Source of the DNA: Pedobacter sp. D749
GTDB lineage: Bacteria > Bacteroidota > Bacteroidia > Sphingobacteriales > Sphingobacteriaceae
Direction of reading: 5' to 3'
NCBI RefSeq assembly: GCF_019317285.1
Contig: NZ_CP079218.1
Coordinates: 3,038,001 to 3,102,000, forward strand
Length of the DNA: 64,000 nt
This document shows positions 9,242-18,600 of the stretch, in pieces (the first letter of the stretch is position 1; every line of letters begins with the position of its first letter). Under the pieces are notes generated by a model. It saw only the letters and a list, made by a program, of their open reading frames with translations. It did not search any database and was not told where the DNA came from. The position numbers and the translations under genes are program-made.

Positions 9242-9937
9242 ATGAAAACGGATTTGAAAAATTTTAGCACTACGACAAAAATTATACTCTCTCTCCTTGC
9301 TATAACTTTAACCATAACTGCCTGCAAAAAGGATTTCAACAATGAGCCGATAGAAGCTGCCGGTATTGGCTTTATTCATGCATCACCAGGAACGGCTGCG
9401 CTTGATTTTATATTGGATAACCAAAAAATAAACAGCTTTACCTATACTAAAGATCTTGGCTATTATGCTGCTTATCCGGGAATAAGATTGGTTGGTGTTG
9501 CAAAAAAGGATACTTTAAAATATTTAACCACTGCTAACGCTACCTTAAAATCGGGATCATTTTATTCGGTTTTCGTAGTAGATACCTTAAAATCTACAAA
9601 ACTTCTGATCCTTGAGGATGATTTAAAAGCTCCTGAAACCGATAAGGCTAAAGTTCGTTTTGTAAACTTAAGTCCGGGTTCTGCACCATTTGATTTGGGC
9701 ATTGCAGGTACAGATGCGCCATTATTTACGGCAAAAGCATTTAAAGAGTTTACTACTTTTAGCAATATTGCACCAAATGACAGCTACACTTTTGAATTAA
9801 AACAAGGCGGAACAGTTAAAGCCAGCTTGCCTGCGGTTAAAATTGAAAAAGGTAAAATTTATACCATCTGGGCTAAAGGCTTATCAAGCAAAACCGATAG
9901 TACGGGCGTTGGCTTATCAGTGATGACAAACAAATAA
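9242..9937 (+). CDS. DUF4397 domain lipoprotein
   Basis: 231 residues. The signal peptide ends ITAC (Cys 28). It is followed by two beta-sandwich repeats of DUF4397 type: GFIHASPGTAALDFILD and VRFVNLSPGSAPFDLGI open the two halves, and each ends with a YSVFVVD or YTIWAKG strand. The family is cell-surface and of unknown function. It sits directly upstream of an ECF sigma factor and its presumed anti-sigma, a common Bacteroidota arrangement. Its own terminator (9970) separates transcription from the sigma gene. Confidence 0.85.
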   Translation: MKTDLKNFSTTTKIILSLLAITLTITACKKDFNNEPIEAAGIGFIHASPGTAALDFILDNQKINSFTYTKDLGYYAAYPGIRLVGVAKKDTLKYLTTANATLKSGSFYSVFVVDTLKSTKLLILEDDLKAPETDKAKVRFVNLSPGSAPFDLGIAGTDAPLFTAKAFKEFTTFSNIAPNDSYTFELKQGGTVKASLPAVKIEKGKIYTIWAKGLSSKTDSTGVGLSVMTNK

Positions 9938-9969
9938 AATATTCACTCTACCTGTGAAAACGAAAATTG

Positions 9970-10002
9970 ACACCGCCCCGAAAAATGGGCGGTGTTATTT
10001 TT
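9970..10002 (+). terminator. Rho-independent terminator after the DUF4397 gene
   Basis: Stem ACACCGCCC / GGGCGGTGT with an 8-nt loop, then TATTTTTC. Confidence 0.9.
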
Positions 10003-10058
10003 CTTAAATTTGCCTTAATTAATCATGATAAACCTTTAATAAATAGTCCTTTACGGGG

Positions 10059-10643
10059 GTGATAAAAAAAATACTCAGTTTTGAGGAAATTTTAAAAGGC
10101 TGTGTAAAAAACGACAATAGCTGTAAAGAAATGATGTATAAATCATTTTACGGCTATTTAATGGGCATAATTTTAAGGTATACCAAGAACACTTCGGATA
10201 GTGAAGAGCTTGTAAATGATAGCTTTATCAAGATTTTCAAACATGTTGGGGGCTTCAAAGCACCAAAGAATCCGGAAGAATTACAAAGATCATTTAAAGG
10301 CTGGATTGCCCAGATTGCTTCGCGGACGGCGATAGACAAAATCAGGAGTTCAAAAGTTCAGTTTTATGTTGATGATTTAGCAGAAAGCGAACATCCGGCT
10401 ACCCACGTTTCGATTGCATCGGAACTACACGTTAATGATATTTTGAATTTACTAAATCATTTACCAGATACGCAGAGACTGGTATTTAACTTATATGAAA
10501 TTGAGGGCTTTGCCCACGATGAAATTTCGAAGATGTTAAACATTCCTGAAAGTTCCAGTCGTGTTTACCTCACACGTTCTAAAAATAAGTTACGTACCCT
10601 TTACCTAAATACCATGGTTAATTCATACGAAAAAAATGGATAA
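10059..10643 (+). CDS. ECF-type RNA polymerase sigma factor
   Basis: 194 residues, starting at GTG 10059. Sigma region 2 is at about residues 25-90 (YTKNTSDSEELVNDSFIKIF, then FKGWIAQIASRTAIDKIRS) and region 4 at about 130-185 (LPDTQRLVFNLYEIEGFAHD, then the helix-turn-helix EISKMLNIPESSSRVYLTR). It recruits RNA polymerase to stress or envelope promoters. The stop codon overlaps the next gene by 8 bp, so the two are translationally coupled, the usual sign of a sigma/anti-sigma pair. The product was probably annotated from the GTG because no ATG lies nearby. Confidence 0.92.
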   Translation: MIKKILSFEEILKGCVKNDNSCKEMMYKSFYGYLMGIILRYTKNTSDSEELVNDSFIKIFKHVGGFKAPKNPEELQRSFKGWIAQIASRTAIDKIRSSKVQFYVDDLAESEHPATHVSIASELHVNDILNLLNHLPDTQRLVFNLYEIEGFAHDEISKMLNIPESSSRVYLTRSKNKLRTLYLNTMVNSYEKNG

Positions 10644-11856
10644 GGAATTAATTGAGCATATTACTGCGCAACTCCAAAACCATGAGGAAACATATCCTAA
10701 TGGTGCCTGGGAGCGCTTTTCGGAGAAAAAAAACAACAGACGAGGCATAACTTACTGGCCTTTGTGGGCTGCTGCTGCCTTAATTTTAATCTTCGGAGGT
10801 GTATTTTTGGCGCAAAACAATATAGATCAGAAAAAACAAGTTTTGGTAATTAAACAGAAAGCGCAGCAAATTCCTGCCGCCGATGGAAATACAAATGTAG
10901 TTACTGAAACTAAAACCAATCCAACACCATTAAACAACAATGCAACTGCTGCAAATAATATAGCTGCCAATCGTGCAACAAAAATTACGGAAAACCTAAA
11001 ACCATTATTATCGCAAGAGAGCAGTTATCCTCGTATTAATACAGTAGAAGAATTAACTCCTGTAAATAATAATCTTTTAGATAGTAAACTTGCAGGTGCT
11101 AATCTTTCCAACCTGAAATCCAAACAGTTTAATATTTTAACGGAGAACAAGAAACCTAAACCCCTTACACAAACAAATTTCGAAAAGTTGCTTGCTCATG
11201 ATAGCTATGCAAACCAACAAAAACCAGCCGATAAAGCAAGTGGTAACTCTAAATGGCAGCCTGATGTATACGTTGCCCCTGCTATGGGTAATGACAATAA
11301 AGTAACCATGAATTATGGATTTTCTTTGTCGTATGCCATCGCCAACAAATTATCAATAAGTTCTGGCGTATCTTATGCCTCTATTAGTACAACAGAATCT
11401 TTAGATGCTTCTGCACCACAAACCTTATCAGGCAAAAACCTGGCATCAGTTGATGCCAAAGTGCGCGGAATTAATGTTCCATTAGAACTAAAATACAATA
11501 TCAGTGATAAACTTTATACCAATATTGGGGTTTCTGCACTTGCTGTTTTAAATAATTCACAGCAAAACAGCTATATCATAAACCAGGTTCAGAGTTTCTC
11601 TTCTCCGGCAGTAAATGGTTATGCTGATTCGAAGACATTAATTGTGAAAGAAAAAACTGTTGAGCCTCAACCCGAAGCTAATTTAGATCCTGATAAATAT
11701 ATCGGATTCTACAATTTTTCTTTGGGCTACAAGCAAAAAATATCCAAAAAGAATAACATTGCTATCGAGCCTTTTTTAAGATTGCCCATGAAAACTTTCT
11801 CTAAAGAAAACCTTAACCTTACCAATGGTGGACTGCGGTTGAAAATTGATTTTTAA
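10636..11856 (+). CDS. Putative anti-sigma factor with one membrane span and a beta-barrel-like C-terminal domain
   Basis: 406 residues. The short cytoplasmic N-terminus (residues 1-36) has WERFSEKKN. One membrane helix (about 38-60: YWPLWAAAALILIFGGVFLA) is followed by a long Asn/Thr/Lys-rich linker (65-200). The C-terminal 200 residues show alternating beta strands ending on aromatic residues (GFSLSYAIANKLSISSGVSY, VPLELKYNISDKLYTNIGVS) like an outer-membrane barrel domain. Overlap with the sigma gene and the topology suggest it holds the sigma factor at the inner membrane while the C-terminal part senses the envelope. The sensing model is inference. Confidence 0.7.
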   Translation: MDKELIEHITAQLQNHEETYPNGAWERFSEKKNNRRGITYWPLWAAAALILIFGGVFLAQNNIDQKKQVLVIKQKAQQIPAADGNTNVVTETKTNPTPLNNNATAANNIAANRATKITENLKPLLSQESSYPRINTVEELTPVNNNLLDSKLAGANLSNLKSKQFNILTENKKPKPLTQTNFEKLLAHDSYANQQKPADKASGNSKWQPDVYVAPAMGNDNKVTMNYGFSLSYAIANKLSISSGVSYASISTTESLDASAPQTLSGKNLASVDAKVRGINVPLELKYNISDKLYTNIGVSALAVLNNSQQNSYIINQVQSFSSPAVNGYADSKTLIVKEKTVEPQPEANLDPDKYIGFYNFSLGYKQKISKKNNIAIEPFLRLPMKTFSKENLNLTNGGLRLKIDF

Positions 11857-11896
11857 AAAAACTAAGATATTTAGTATATTTGGTTAAATACCTCAT

Positions 11897-12526
11897 ATGA
11901 AAAATATCAAGCCATACCCTACCGAAGATGAGCTACCTCCTATTAAAACTCTTAATGAAGTAGATTTTTCTGCTGTTTATAGCTATGCAGACTATATGCG
12001 CTTTGAATTTGAAGAGCGCTTAGAGATTATTAAAGGCTACATTTTTGAAATGAGCCCTGCGCCTTCCAGGATGCACCAAAAAATATCAGGAAGAATTTTT
12101 AACCCTATCTACAATGCATTGAATGGTCATCAATGCGAAGTGTATTCAGCACCTTTTGATGTGCGTTTAGCCAAGAAAACTCAGGATGACAGAGAAGTTT
12201 TTACCGTTGTGCAACCCGATATTGTAGTCGTTTGCGATCCGACTAAACTGGATAAGCGTGGTTGTATTGGCGCGCCGGATATTGTTGTCGAGATTTTATC
12301 ACCAGGCAACAATAAAAAAGAGCTGATTAACAAATATGAAGTCTACGAAGAAGCAGGCGTTAAAGAATACTGGATTGTGAGTTCTTCGGATAAAACATTT
12401 TTCAGGTATATCCTTGATGATAAGGGCAAGTTTCAGCCCACAAAGCTGCTCACTGAGGGCGAAGAGGTAACCACAACGATTATACCAGACTTAAAACTTA
12501 TCTTAGAAGAGGTATTTCAGGATTAG
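11897..12526 (+). CDS. Uma2 family (DUF820) putative restriction-endonuclease-fold protein
   Basis: 209 residues with the PD-(D/E)xK core of Uma2: RLEIIKGYIFEMSPAP, VVQPDIVVVCDP, GAPDIVVEILSPGN (catalytic D and E) and the Lys in YEEAGVKEYWIV. The DxE...K spacing is intact, so nuclease activity is possible. Many Uma2 proteins are scattered through genomes without a known target. It stands alone, with a strong bidirectional terminator between it and the FKBP gene. Confidence 0.85.
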   Translation: MKNIKPYPTEDELPPIKTLNEVDFSAVYSYADYMRFEFEERLEIIKGYIFEMSPAPSRMHQKISGRIFNPIYNALNGHQCEVYSAPFDVRLAKKTQDDREVFTVVQPDIVVVCDPTKLDKRGCIGAPDIVVEILSPGNNKKELINKYEVYEEAGVKEYWIVSSSDKTFFRYILDDKGKFQPTKLLTEGEEVTTTIIPDLKLILEEVFQD

Positions 12527-12544
12527 AACAATGATATTTAAACG

Positions 12545-12594
12545 AAAGAAGTCAAGTTTTAAATAGCAGCTTGCCATTTAAACTTGACTTCTTT
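12545..12594. terminator. Bidirectional terminator between the Uma2 and FKBP genes
   Basis: A perfect 15-bp stem (AAAGAAGTCAAGTTT and its complement) around a 20-nt loop lies between two convergent stop codons. It has A-rich 5' and T-rich 3' flanks. Confidence 0.85.
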
Positions 12595-12611
12595 AAAATC
12601 GTTTATATTAA

Positions 12612-13118
12612 CTAGTGACCTGAATGACCATCAGCTCCGTGAGCATGACCATGAGCCAACTCATCTTGAGTAGCTTCGCGTACATTTAAAATTACACCGC
12701 TAAACACTAAATTTTTACCCGCCATTGGGTGATTTAAATCTACTGAAATGGTTTCGTCGTGAACAGCAGTAACACCTGCTCTGAACTGGTTACCGTTGTT
12801 ATCTTGCAATGGAATCACATCACCAACGTTTGGCAATTCGCCACCAGCTTCGGTAAACATTGTTTTTGGAAGATCGGCGAAAGCTCCCGGATCGATATCA
12901 CCATAACCATCTGCAGCAGATAGTTCGAAGCCATATTCATCACCAGTTTTTAAACCGGTTAAGTGTTCTTCAAATTTAGGCAACATCATGCCAACGCCAT
13001 ATAAAAATACTAAAGGATTTTCTTCATCAGCTTTTTCTACAAAAACTTGTTGTCCTTCTTCGTTAGTAGTATGCAATTCGTAAGTTAACGCTACTACAGA
13101 GTTTGGTGAAATATTCAT
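12612..13118 (-). CDS. FKBP-type peptidyl-prolyl isomerase, SlyD-like
   Basis: 168 residues. The SlyD architecture is an N-terminal FKBP strand (SVVALTYELHT), an inserted-flap chaperone region (about 70-125: GYGDIDPGAFADLP, FTEAGGELPNVG), then DLNHPMAGKNLVFSGVILNV. The C-terminus is His-rich (HGHAHGADGHSGH), as in metal-binding SlyD. It probably acts as a cytosolic folding helper and may bind nickel through that tail. Downstream lies the decayed gene fragment at 13129. Confidence 0.9.
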   Translation of the reverse strand: MNISPNSVVALTYELHTTNEEGQQVFVEKADEENPLVFLYGVGMMLPKFEEHLTGLKTGDEYGFELSAADGYGDIDPGAFADLPKTMFTEAGGELPNVGDVIPLQDNNGNQFRAGVTAVHDETISVDLNHPMAGKNLVFSGVILNVREATQDELAHGHAHGADGHSGH

Positions 13119-13128
13119 TTAAATTAAT

Positions 13129-13198
13129 TTATTGTAAATACTCTAATGCGTCCTCAACAGTGTTAACCGGCAACTGGCATAATTATTTCGGCAAATAT
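13129..13198 (-). pseudogene. Decayed 3'-end copy of the thioredoxin-domain gene
   Basis: Read on the minus strand, the last 17 codons translate as LCQLPVNTVEDALEYLQ, matching the C-terminus of the protein encoded at 16039-18048 ([17 protein letters not shown]). A one-base deletion then breaks the frame. The two copies share two blocks of 15-16 identical bases (around ACCGGCAACTGGCATA and TATTTCGGCAAATAT). Together they flank about 2.9 kb of unrelated AT-rich genes. Confidence 0.8.
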
Positions 13199-13399
13199 TT
13201 ATTAAACTTATTATAGTGCTTTTAAATATTGCTGGGCAAAGATAAGTTAATTATTTACCTAACAAAAAAGATGAGCTGATTGTTCAGAAAAGAAGATGTT
13301 TTTTAGTACTAGTACGAATGTAGTACTAAATGAAAATTTATTTAATAGTAAACCTCCGCAAATTCTTGAATCAGTTTAGCATTTACAAAACCACGTTTA

Positions 13400-13753
13400 T
13401 TAGGGCTTTGAATTTTGTTCAATCAGAACCATATGTGATTCTTCTTTACCACTAGCAATATCTTGTTGGATAACTACTTCAGGGAATTGTTGTTCACTCG
13501 CAACTTTGTATTTACCATTTTCATAAATCTCAAATGCAAAGTCAAGTTTGTCTTTCTCGGTATAGGCATATTCAGAACCTATTGGTTTAGTGCCAGATTC
13601 TGTATTATGCAGGTTGATGTGAATCTCTTTATCAGCATAAACTTTTTTAAGAGAATCAAGAACCAGTTTCTTTTTAGATGGTTCAACTTTACATGATGCA
13701 GTTAGTAAAACTAGGCCGACAAATGCACCGTTTATGAGGTTACTTTTTAACAT
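13400..13753 (-). CDS. Small lipoprotein of unknown function
   Basis: 117 residues with a lipobox LLTASC (Cys 21) and a charged mature part (KKKLVLDSLKKVYADKEIHI). No family is recognised. It overlaps the upstream lipoprotein gene by 14 bp, so the two are coupled. Part of the small island between the duplicated 3' ends of the thioredoxin-domain gene. Confidence 0.65.
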   Translation of the reverse strand: MLKSNLINGAFVGLVLLTASCKVEPSKKKLVLDSLKKVYADKEIHINLHNTESGTKPIGSEYAYTEKDKLDFAFEIYENGKYKVASEQQFPEVVIQQDIASGKEESHMVLIEQNSKP

Positions 13754-14237
13754 CCCACACTTTGGTTAAAGTAGAATCAATCATAAAAGTATTACTTGTT
13801 TTGATGATGGCATTAAACCCGTTCTTTGCCCTGTAATAATGAATGATTGAATAGCCTGTAAAGTCACCTTTATATTTCAATGCTGCCTTTGCTTTAGCAT
13901 CTAAAATCTCTTCAACTTGCTTACTGATTCTTTTATCATCAACTTGTGCTTGCTTCAATTGTGCCATGGTGTAAGTTGATATCTTACTATCAATAATTGA
14001 AAGGACATCATTTAAACTATCAATTTTCTTATTGTATACTTCACTTTCAGAACTGTATTTGAAACTTGTGTAGGTACTGTCTAATTTTTCAAAGCTGATG
14101 GCCTCATAACTTTTAGGGTCATTCAATGTTGAATCAAGATATTTTTTAACCAGTACCTCTGCTTGCTGCTGTTTGGTCACATTTGGCTTACAAGCGAATA
14201 GACATAATACTAATGGTAATAATGATGTTGTTTTCAT
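13740..14237 (-). CDS. Lipoprotein of unknown function
   Basis: 165 residues. The signal peptide ends LCLFAC (Cys 16). The mature part starts with a helix containing VLVKKYLDSTLNDPKSYEAI, a pattern seen in small Bacteroidota lipoproteins that accompany DUF-type surface proteins. A later segment (LKYKGDFTGYSIIHYYRAKN) resembles a beta hairpin. First gene of a two- or three-lipoprotein unit on the minus strand, together with 14308-14691 upstream. Confidence 0.65.
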   Translation of the reverse strand: MKTTSLLPLVLCLFACKPNVTKQQQAEVLVKKYLDSTLNDPKSYEAISFEKLDSTYTSFKYSSESEVYNKKIDSLNDVLSIIDSKISTYTMAQLKQAQVDDKRISKQVEEILDAKAKAALKYKGDFTGYSIIHYYRAKNGFNAIIKTSNTFMIDSTLTKVWDVKK

Positions 14238-14307
14238 ATTGAGATACGTTTTTCTTTAATATAAAAGATTAATAATTGAAATTGACCAAATCGGTTAGCG
14301 CCTGTAA

Positions 14308-14691
14308 TTAGTTAAATTTTTTCCATTCTGGGTGTCTTGTGTACCATATTTCTTTCAAGCTATCAGTTAACTTTTTATCCAATCTACTTGAAATATCTAT
14401 ACCGAGGGAATCAAGGACTTCGAATTTAGTAGCGGTGCTCAAACTATTTTTACCCAACCTCAACTCTGTAGATTTCTGCGCAAACCACCTAATCAAGCCC
14501 TTATCATAGGCTAAAGTATCATTTGCAACCATTACAGTGTCTTCTTTTGTACTCGGACTTCTTGATGAGTCATACAGAGTTGTTTCAACTCTATGCACAA
14601 TAATGGTATACGGGTAAAGTGGTGTTGGTTTAGGTTTGCAGCTAATAAAACTTAGAACAATGAAGGATGCTGCACTTAGAAGTTTTTTCAT
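14308..14691 (-). CDS. Small lipoprotein of unknown function
   Basis: 127 residues. The signal peptide ends SFISC (Cys 18), then comes a Pro/Lys linker and a mainly beta region (YTIIVHRVETTLYDSS). No known family. It is read first in the minus-strand lipoprotein cluster; a 70-bp gap separates it from the next gene. Confidence 0.6.
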   Translation of the reverse strand: MKKLLSAASFIVLSFISCKPKPTPLYPYTIIVHRVETTLYDSSRSPSTKEDTVMVANDTLAYDKGLIRWFAQKSTELRLGKNSLSTATKFEVLDSLGIDISSRLDKKLTDSLKEIWYTRHPEWKKFN

Positions 14692-14984
14692 GAGATGTTA
14701 TTTTTTTATTGCTAATATAGCCAGAATAAAATTCACAATTTATGGTTTCCCGTAATGAACTAAAGAGGAAACCGAGTTCTAAATCTAAACAGGGTCCTAA
14801 GACAATTCTTTTATCTGCTGCGAGTTCTGACATTATACCATAGCATAAATCTCAACTTATTAAGCATCTTTGGAATTGAACCCCTGTCGAATATCACCAA
14901 ATAGTATAGGTAAATTTGAGTTAAGAAAAGCAAGTAACATCTTGCGCTGAAAAATGAATATAAAACGTTATTAAATAGATATAT

Positions 14985-15086
14985 ATGGAAACTTTTCTGG
15001 TTATTATCATCAGCGTAATTGCTGTTATTGTTGTGGCAACCAATTATAAATTAGTTACTAATGGTGGCAAAAAGAAAAAGAGATAA
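14985..15086 (+). CDS. Possible 33-residue single-span membrane peptide
   Basis: ATG at 14985. The product is one hydrophobic helix (FLVIIISVIAVIVVATN) with a strongly basic tail (GGKKKKR), the classic inside-positive topology of a small membrane peptide. Codons are ordinary for the region. The tiny 18-codon frame at 15090-15146 right behind it is probably not a gene. Could be spurious. Confidence 0.35.
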   Translation: METFLVIIISVIAVIVVATNYKLVTNGGKKKKR

Positions 15087-15366
15087 ACAATGGGTAATCT
15101 ATTTAAGTCAATTGAAAACAATAATAGAGTAAGTCAACGTCAATAAGACTTGACCAAGTTTTGGTTAATAAAGTGCTAGAAACACAAATCACTAATTATC
15201 AGATAAATATAAATATTATACCAGGATTTTATCGACAATTGCATTTTTTTATTTGGAAAATTGCTACTTTTAAAAACACATTCCTCTTTGCTGTATCCTA
15301 CGGGACTGGATTACAGTTAGCTTTTTCTTTTCATTTTAAGAATTACTGACCTTAATCCATTTAGAT

Positions 15367-15534
15367 ATGTCAATTTTAACTAGTATAGGTGCTTGGATAG
15401 CAATAAAATTCTCAATAGGTAAGAACCTTACAGATTGGATTGGCAAATACGCTCTGCGGAATAAACCACAATCTATAAAAGAAAAATTTAATGATGCGGG
15501 TGTTTTAATTGAGCGTGAACAAATTTACAGATAA
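15367..15534 (+). CDS. Possible 55-residue small protein of unknown function
   Basis: ATG at 15367. An amphipathic N-terminus (LTSIGAWIAIKFSIGKNLTD) is followed by a charged tail (KEKFNDAGVLIEREQIYR). It lies 46 bp before the unknown gene at 15581 on the same strand and could be its operon partner. No homology recognised. Confidence 0.4.
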   Translation: MSILTSIGAWIAIKFSIGKNLTDWIGKYALRNKPQSIKEKFNDAGVLIEREQIYR

Positions 15535-15580
15535 CTCTATAAATCGCGACTCAACATGTTAACTTTTAAATTGAAAGTTT

Positions 15581-16030
15581 ATGATTATTTCGAACGAAAC
15601 ACGTAGCATTGTGAAATACAAATTAGATGATTCTTTTTGGCATCCTCTAAATAATCAAAAGAGTGAAGTTTACATCTCCACATTTTTCGATGCGCAAACA
15701 AAAATAAAGCCTACAGTAAGTCTTAACGCCTCAATAGATAAGGTTTCGGAAACCAAAGCTAAATATGCCTTAGTTATTGAAGCTTCATTTTTTAACGAGA
15801 AAACAAGAAAAAAATTTATTCAATATAAAGGAATTGCATCTATGGAATTTACAATAGAAGATGAGGAAAAGGACTTCATCGACTTGTCAAGATTTTATGA
15901 AAGCAATTATAATTTTATGGAAAAATTTATTCTAGAAAATAGCCTATACTATTTTAACTATATTGAATTCCATTCCTATAAAAATCACCTTGAAAGAGAA
16001 TGGCTAAGATGGAACGGATTTTATCAATAA
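15581..16030 (+). CDS. Unknown protein, weakly SecB-like
   Basis: 149 residues, no signal peptide. The middle part alternates long beta strands (YALVIEASFFNE, KFIQYKGIASMEFTIEDEE) and ends with two helices. That strand pattern recalls the SecB chaperone fold, including the SecB-like proteins that accompany toxin-antitoxin systems, but the similarity is weak. The gene lies inside the AT-rich island and ends 8 bp from the convergent thioredoxin-domain gene. Confidence 0.5.
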   Translation: MIISNETRSIVKYKLDDSFWHPLNNQKSEVYISTFFDAQTKIKPTVSLNASIDKVSETKAKYALVIEASFFNEKTRKKFIQYKGIASMEFTIEDEEKDFIDLSRFYESNYNFMEKFILENSLYYFNYIEFHSYKNHLEREWLRWNGFYQ

Positions 16031-16038
16031 TTTAAAAT

Positions 16039-18048
16039 TTATTGCAAATGTTCTAATGCCTCCTCTACTGTCTTCACCGGCAACTGGCATACTTTATTTC
16101 GGCAAATATAAACTTTTGTTTCATTGCTTTGCTTACCTTTTAACAGCGGTAAGTTACTTTTTGTTCCACCCAATGTAATTTTATTCGGAATATAATGCCT
16201 GCTTAATTCTAATTTAACAACATCCGTTTCTAAACCGGTAATGGCAATTTCATTTATGCCATAAATTTCATTCAGTAATTGAATGGCCCAATTTGAATAG
16301 GCAGAGCCATAACTTTTAATCTTCGGATGAACCGCAGCAAGCATTTCAGAAGCTTTTTCATTATATTTTTCAATATCAAAAAGCAATCCCATTTTTTTTA
16401 AGTTTTGCGCCATTACGGAGTTCGAAGCAGGAATTACATTGTCCATCACTTCATGTTTGCGGGCAATTAAATCTTCACTTTCTGCAGAGGTATAAAAAAA
16501 CATTGGTGAATCCGGATCATAAAAATTAGCGATTACATAATCAGTTAACGATTTAGCTTCTACCAGCCATTTTTCATCAAAATCATATTCGTATAATGCA
16601 ATTAACGCTTCGATAAAAAACGCGTAATCATCTAAAAAACCTGTAATAGATGCCTTTCCGTTTTTATAGTTCCGGTATAAACCTCCTTTTTCCAATTTTA
16701 GGTGATTTAAGATAAAATTAGCTGCAGCAGATGCCTTTTCATAATATTGATTGTGACTTAAAACCTGAGCCGCATCGGCCAGCGCTTTAATCATCATTCC
16801 ATTCCAGGCAGTTAAACATTTGTCATCCAAACCTGGCCTGATCCTTTTACTCCGCACAGCCATTAATTTTGTCTTGGCTGAGTTTACCTTATCATAAAGC
16901 ACCTCCGCCGTAGTATCAAATTTTGCAAGTAAATCGTCATCGCTGATGGTTTTGCGCAGAATATTGGTTTGTTCTTCTTCCCAATTACCTTCTTCGGTAA
17001 TGTTATAGTAAGCGCCGATCAGTTGGGCATCTTCACCCAAAACCTGATCGAATTCTGCTTTATCCCAAACATAGAACTTACCTTCTATCCCCTCGCTATC
17101 CGCATCTAATGCCGAATAAAATAATCCATCTGCAGAAGTCATCTCATCAGAAACCCAATTTACAGTTTCTACCACGGTCTGTTTAAAAGAATCAAACTTA
17201 GTACACTGATAAGCTTCTGCATACAAACTGATCAATTGTGCATTATCGTAAAGCATCTTCTCAAAATGCGGCACATGCCATTTATCATCAACCGAATAAC
17301 GGGCAAAGCCACCGCCAATCTGATCGTAAATACCTCCCCTGCTCATTTCTTCGAGCGTATGACAAACAGCTGTAAAAACCGATTCATCATCTTTTAAAAA
17401 GCCATAACGCAATAAAAAGACCCAATTATTGGGTAAGGGAAATTTCGGCGCACGGTTATAACCTCCGTAACCAATATCGAAATGGCGTTTCCAGGGATCG
17501 ATAATTTCGGTCAGGTGTTCATGGGCATATTCTTCTGTAGTTACTGTAGCGATTATCTTTTCACTGTCTTTGATCCCAGAAGTTAACCTTTCGGCATATT
17601 GAATGGCTTTATCAGGTTCATTTGCCCAAAGTGCGGCAACATTCTCCAGAATATTGATCCAATCGTTTTTTCGGAAATAAGTGCCACCATAAATCGGACG
17701 CTGATCTGGCAAACAGATGCAGTTTAAAGGCCATCCGCCACTACCTGTCATGAGTTGAATGGCATACATATAAATCTGATCAATATCCGGACGTTCTTCC
17801 CTATCAACTTTAATGCATACAAAATGCCGGTTCATCACTTCGGCAACTTCATGGTTTTCGAAACTTTCGCGCTCCATTACATGGCACCAATGGCAGGCCG
17901 AATAGCCAATGCTCACCAATATGAGCTTATTTTCTGCTTTGGCCTTTTCTAATGCTTCTGCCCCCCATTCATACCAATTAACAGGATTGTGGGCATGCTG
18001 TAATAAATATGGTGATGAAGCGTGGATTAAGTTATTGGTTTCGGACAT
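16039..18048 (-). CDS. Thioredoxin domain-containing protein (DUF255, YyaL/SPATA20 family)
   Basis: 669 residues, the normal length. The N-terminal thioredoxin-like domain (1-165) holds SACHWCHVM with the redox pair C52/C55, followed by an (alpha/alpha)6 barrel like N-acylglucosamine 2-epimerases (about 190-580: [32 protein letters not shown]). A C-terminal tail contains [13 protein letters not shown]. The family is widespread and cytosolic; its substrate is not established. A decayed copy of its last codons lies 2.9 kb downstream, indicating insertion of foreign DNA at the 3' end. Confidence 0.9.
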   Translation of the reverse strand: MSETNNLIHASSPYLLQHAHNPVNWYEWGAEALEKAKAENKLILVSIGYSACHWCHVMERESFENHEVAEVMNRHFVCIKVDREERPDIDQIYMYAIQLMTGSGGWPLNCICLPDQRPIYGGTYFRKNDWINILENVAALWANEPDKAIQYAERLTSGIKDSEKIIATVTTEEYAHEHLTEIIDPWKRHFDIGYGGYNRAPKFPLPNNWVFLLRYGFLKDDESVFTAVCHTLEEMSRGGIYDQIGGGFARYSVDDKWHVPHFEKMLYDNAQLISLYAEAYQCTKFDSFKQTVVETVNWVSDEMTSADGLFYSALDADSEGIEGKFYVWDKAEFDQVLGEDAQLIGAYYNITEEGNWEEEQTNILRKTISDDDLLAKFDTTAEVLYDKVNSAKTKLMAVRSKRIRPGLDDKCLTAWNGMMIKALADAAQVLSHNQYYEKASAAANFILNHLKLEKGGLYRNYKNGKASITGFLDDYAFFIEALIALYEYDFDEKWLVEAKSLTDYVIANFYDPDSPMFFYTSAESEDLIARKHEVMDNVIPASNSVMAQNLKKMGLLFDIEKYNEKASEMLAAVHPKIKSYGSAYSNWAIQLLNEIYGINEIAITGLETDVVKLELSRHYIPNKITLGGTKSNLPLLKGKQSNETKVYICRNKVCQLPVKTVEEALEHLQ

Positions 18049-18176
18049 GACAGGTTATGTAAAATGTAAGCGGGAAAATGGAATTTTAATTTCGAGGCGT
18101 AAATCTATTAATAATCTACAAACCTGTTTCTATTTAGTTTTTGTTTTTATACTTTAGTTGGAAATCTATACGATGA

Positions 18177-18554
18177 ATGGAATTGAGCAGAAATCAGTTA
18201 TTTAATGCCATAAAAGAGATTATTAGCCAATCCCGTTTGAAAGTATTTCGTGCGGCAAATTCTGCATTACTTGAATCTTACTGGCAAATTGGAAAACTTA
18301 TTATTGAGGATGAGCAGCAGGTAAAATTACGTGCAGCATACGGAAAAGAGACTTTAAAAAATCTTTCAAATCAATTGACATTTGAGTTTGGGAAAGGTTT
18401 TGATGAAAGAAATTTGAATAATATGCGATCTTTCTATTCTGCATTTCCAATTTGGTACGCATTGCGTACCGAATTAAGTTGGACTCGTTACCGGCTTTTA
18501 TCCCGTTTTGTAAACCCTAACCTTATACCCTATACCTTCAACCTTACACCCTAA
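18177..18554 (+). pseudogene. Truncated DUF1016 (YhcG-like nuclease) gene, N-terminal domain only
   Basis: Residues 1-110 match the DUF1016 N-terminal domain (SALLESYWQIGKLI, GKETLKNLSNQLTFEFG, GFDERNLNNMRSFY, ELSWTRYRLL). Intact proteins run to about 340 residues with a C-terminal PD-(D/E)xK nuclease domain. Here the frame breaks off after ELSWTRYRLL into the CCTT/ACCC low-complexity tract and stops. The nuclease half is missing, so the gene is a remnant. Confidence 0.75.
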
Positions 18555-18597
18555 ACCTTTCCCCCTCAACCTTACACCTTCAACCTTCAACCCTAAA
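18513..18597. repeat. Low-complexity CCTTA/CCCTA tract
   Basis: Imperfect repeats of words such as CCTTCAACCTTACACC. The tract replaces the 3' part of the DUF1016 gene and ends 4 bp before the epimerase ATG, so the epimerase leader is almost pure low complexity. Confidence 0.7.
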
Positions 18598-18600
18598 AAA

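Noticed and set aside
14870-14890. Sequence resembling a tRNA/tmRNA T-arm (GGGGTTCAATTCC on the minus strand), possible attachment site
   Set aside because: The five-base T-stem does not pair and no acceptor stem or anticodon arm is found. Too little to call a tRNA remnant.
15161-15349. 62-codon open frame
   Set aside because: Non-ATG-like context, no recognisable motif, and it overlaps the spacer between two more plausible small ORFs.
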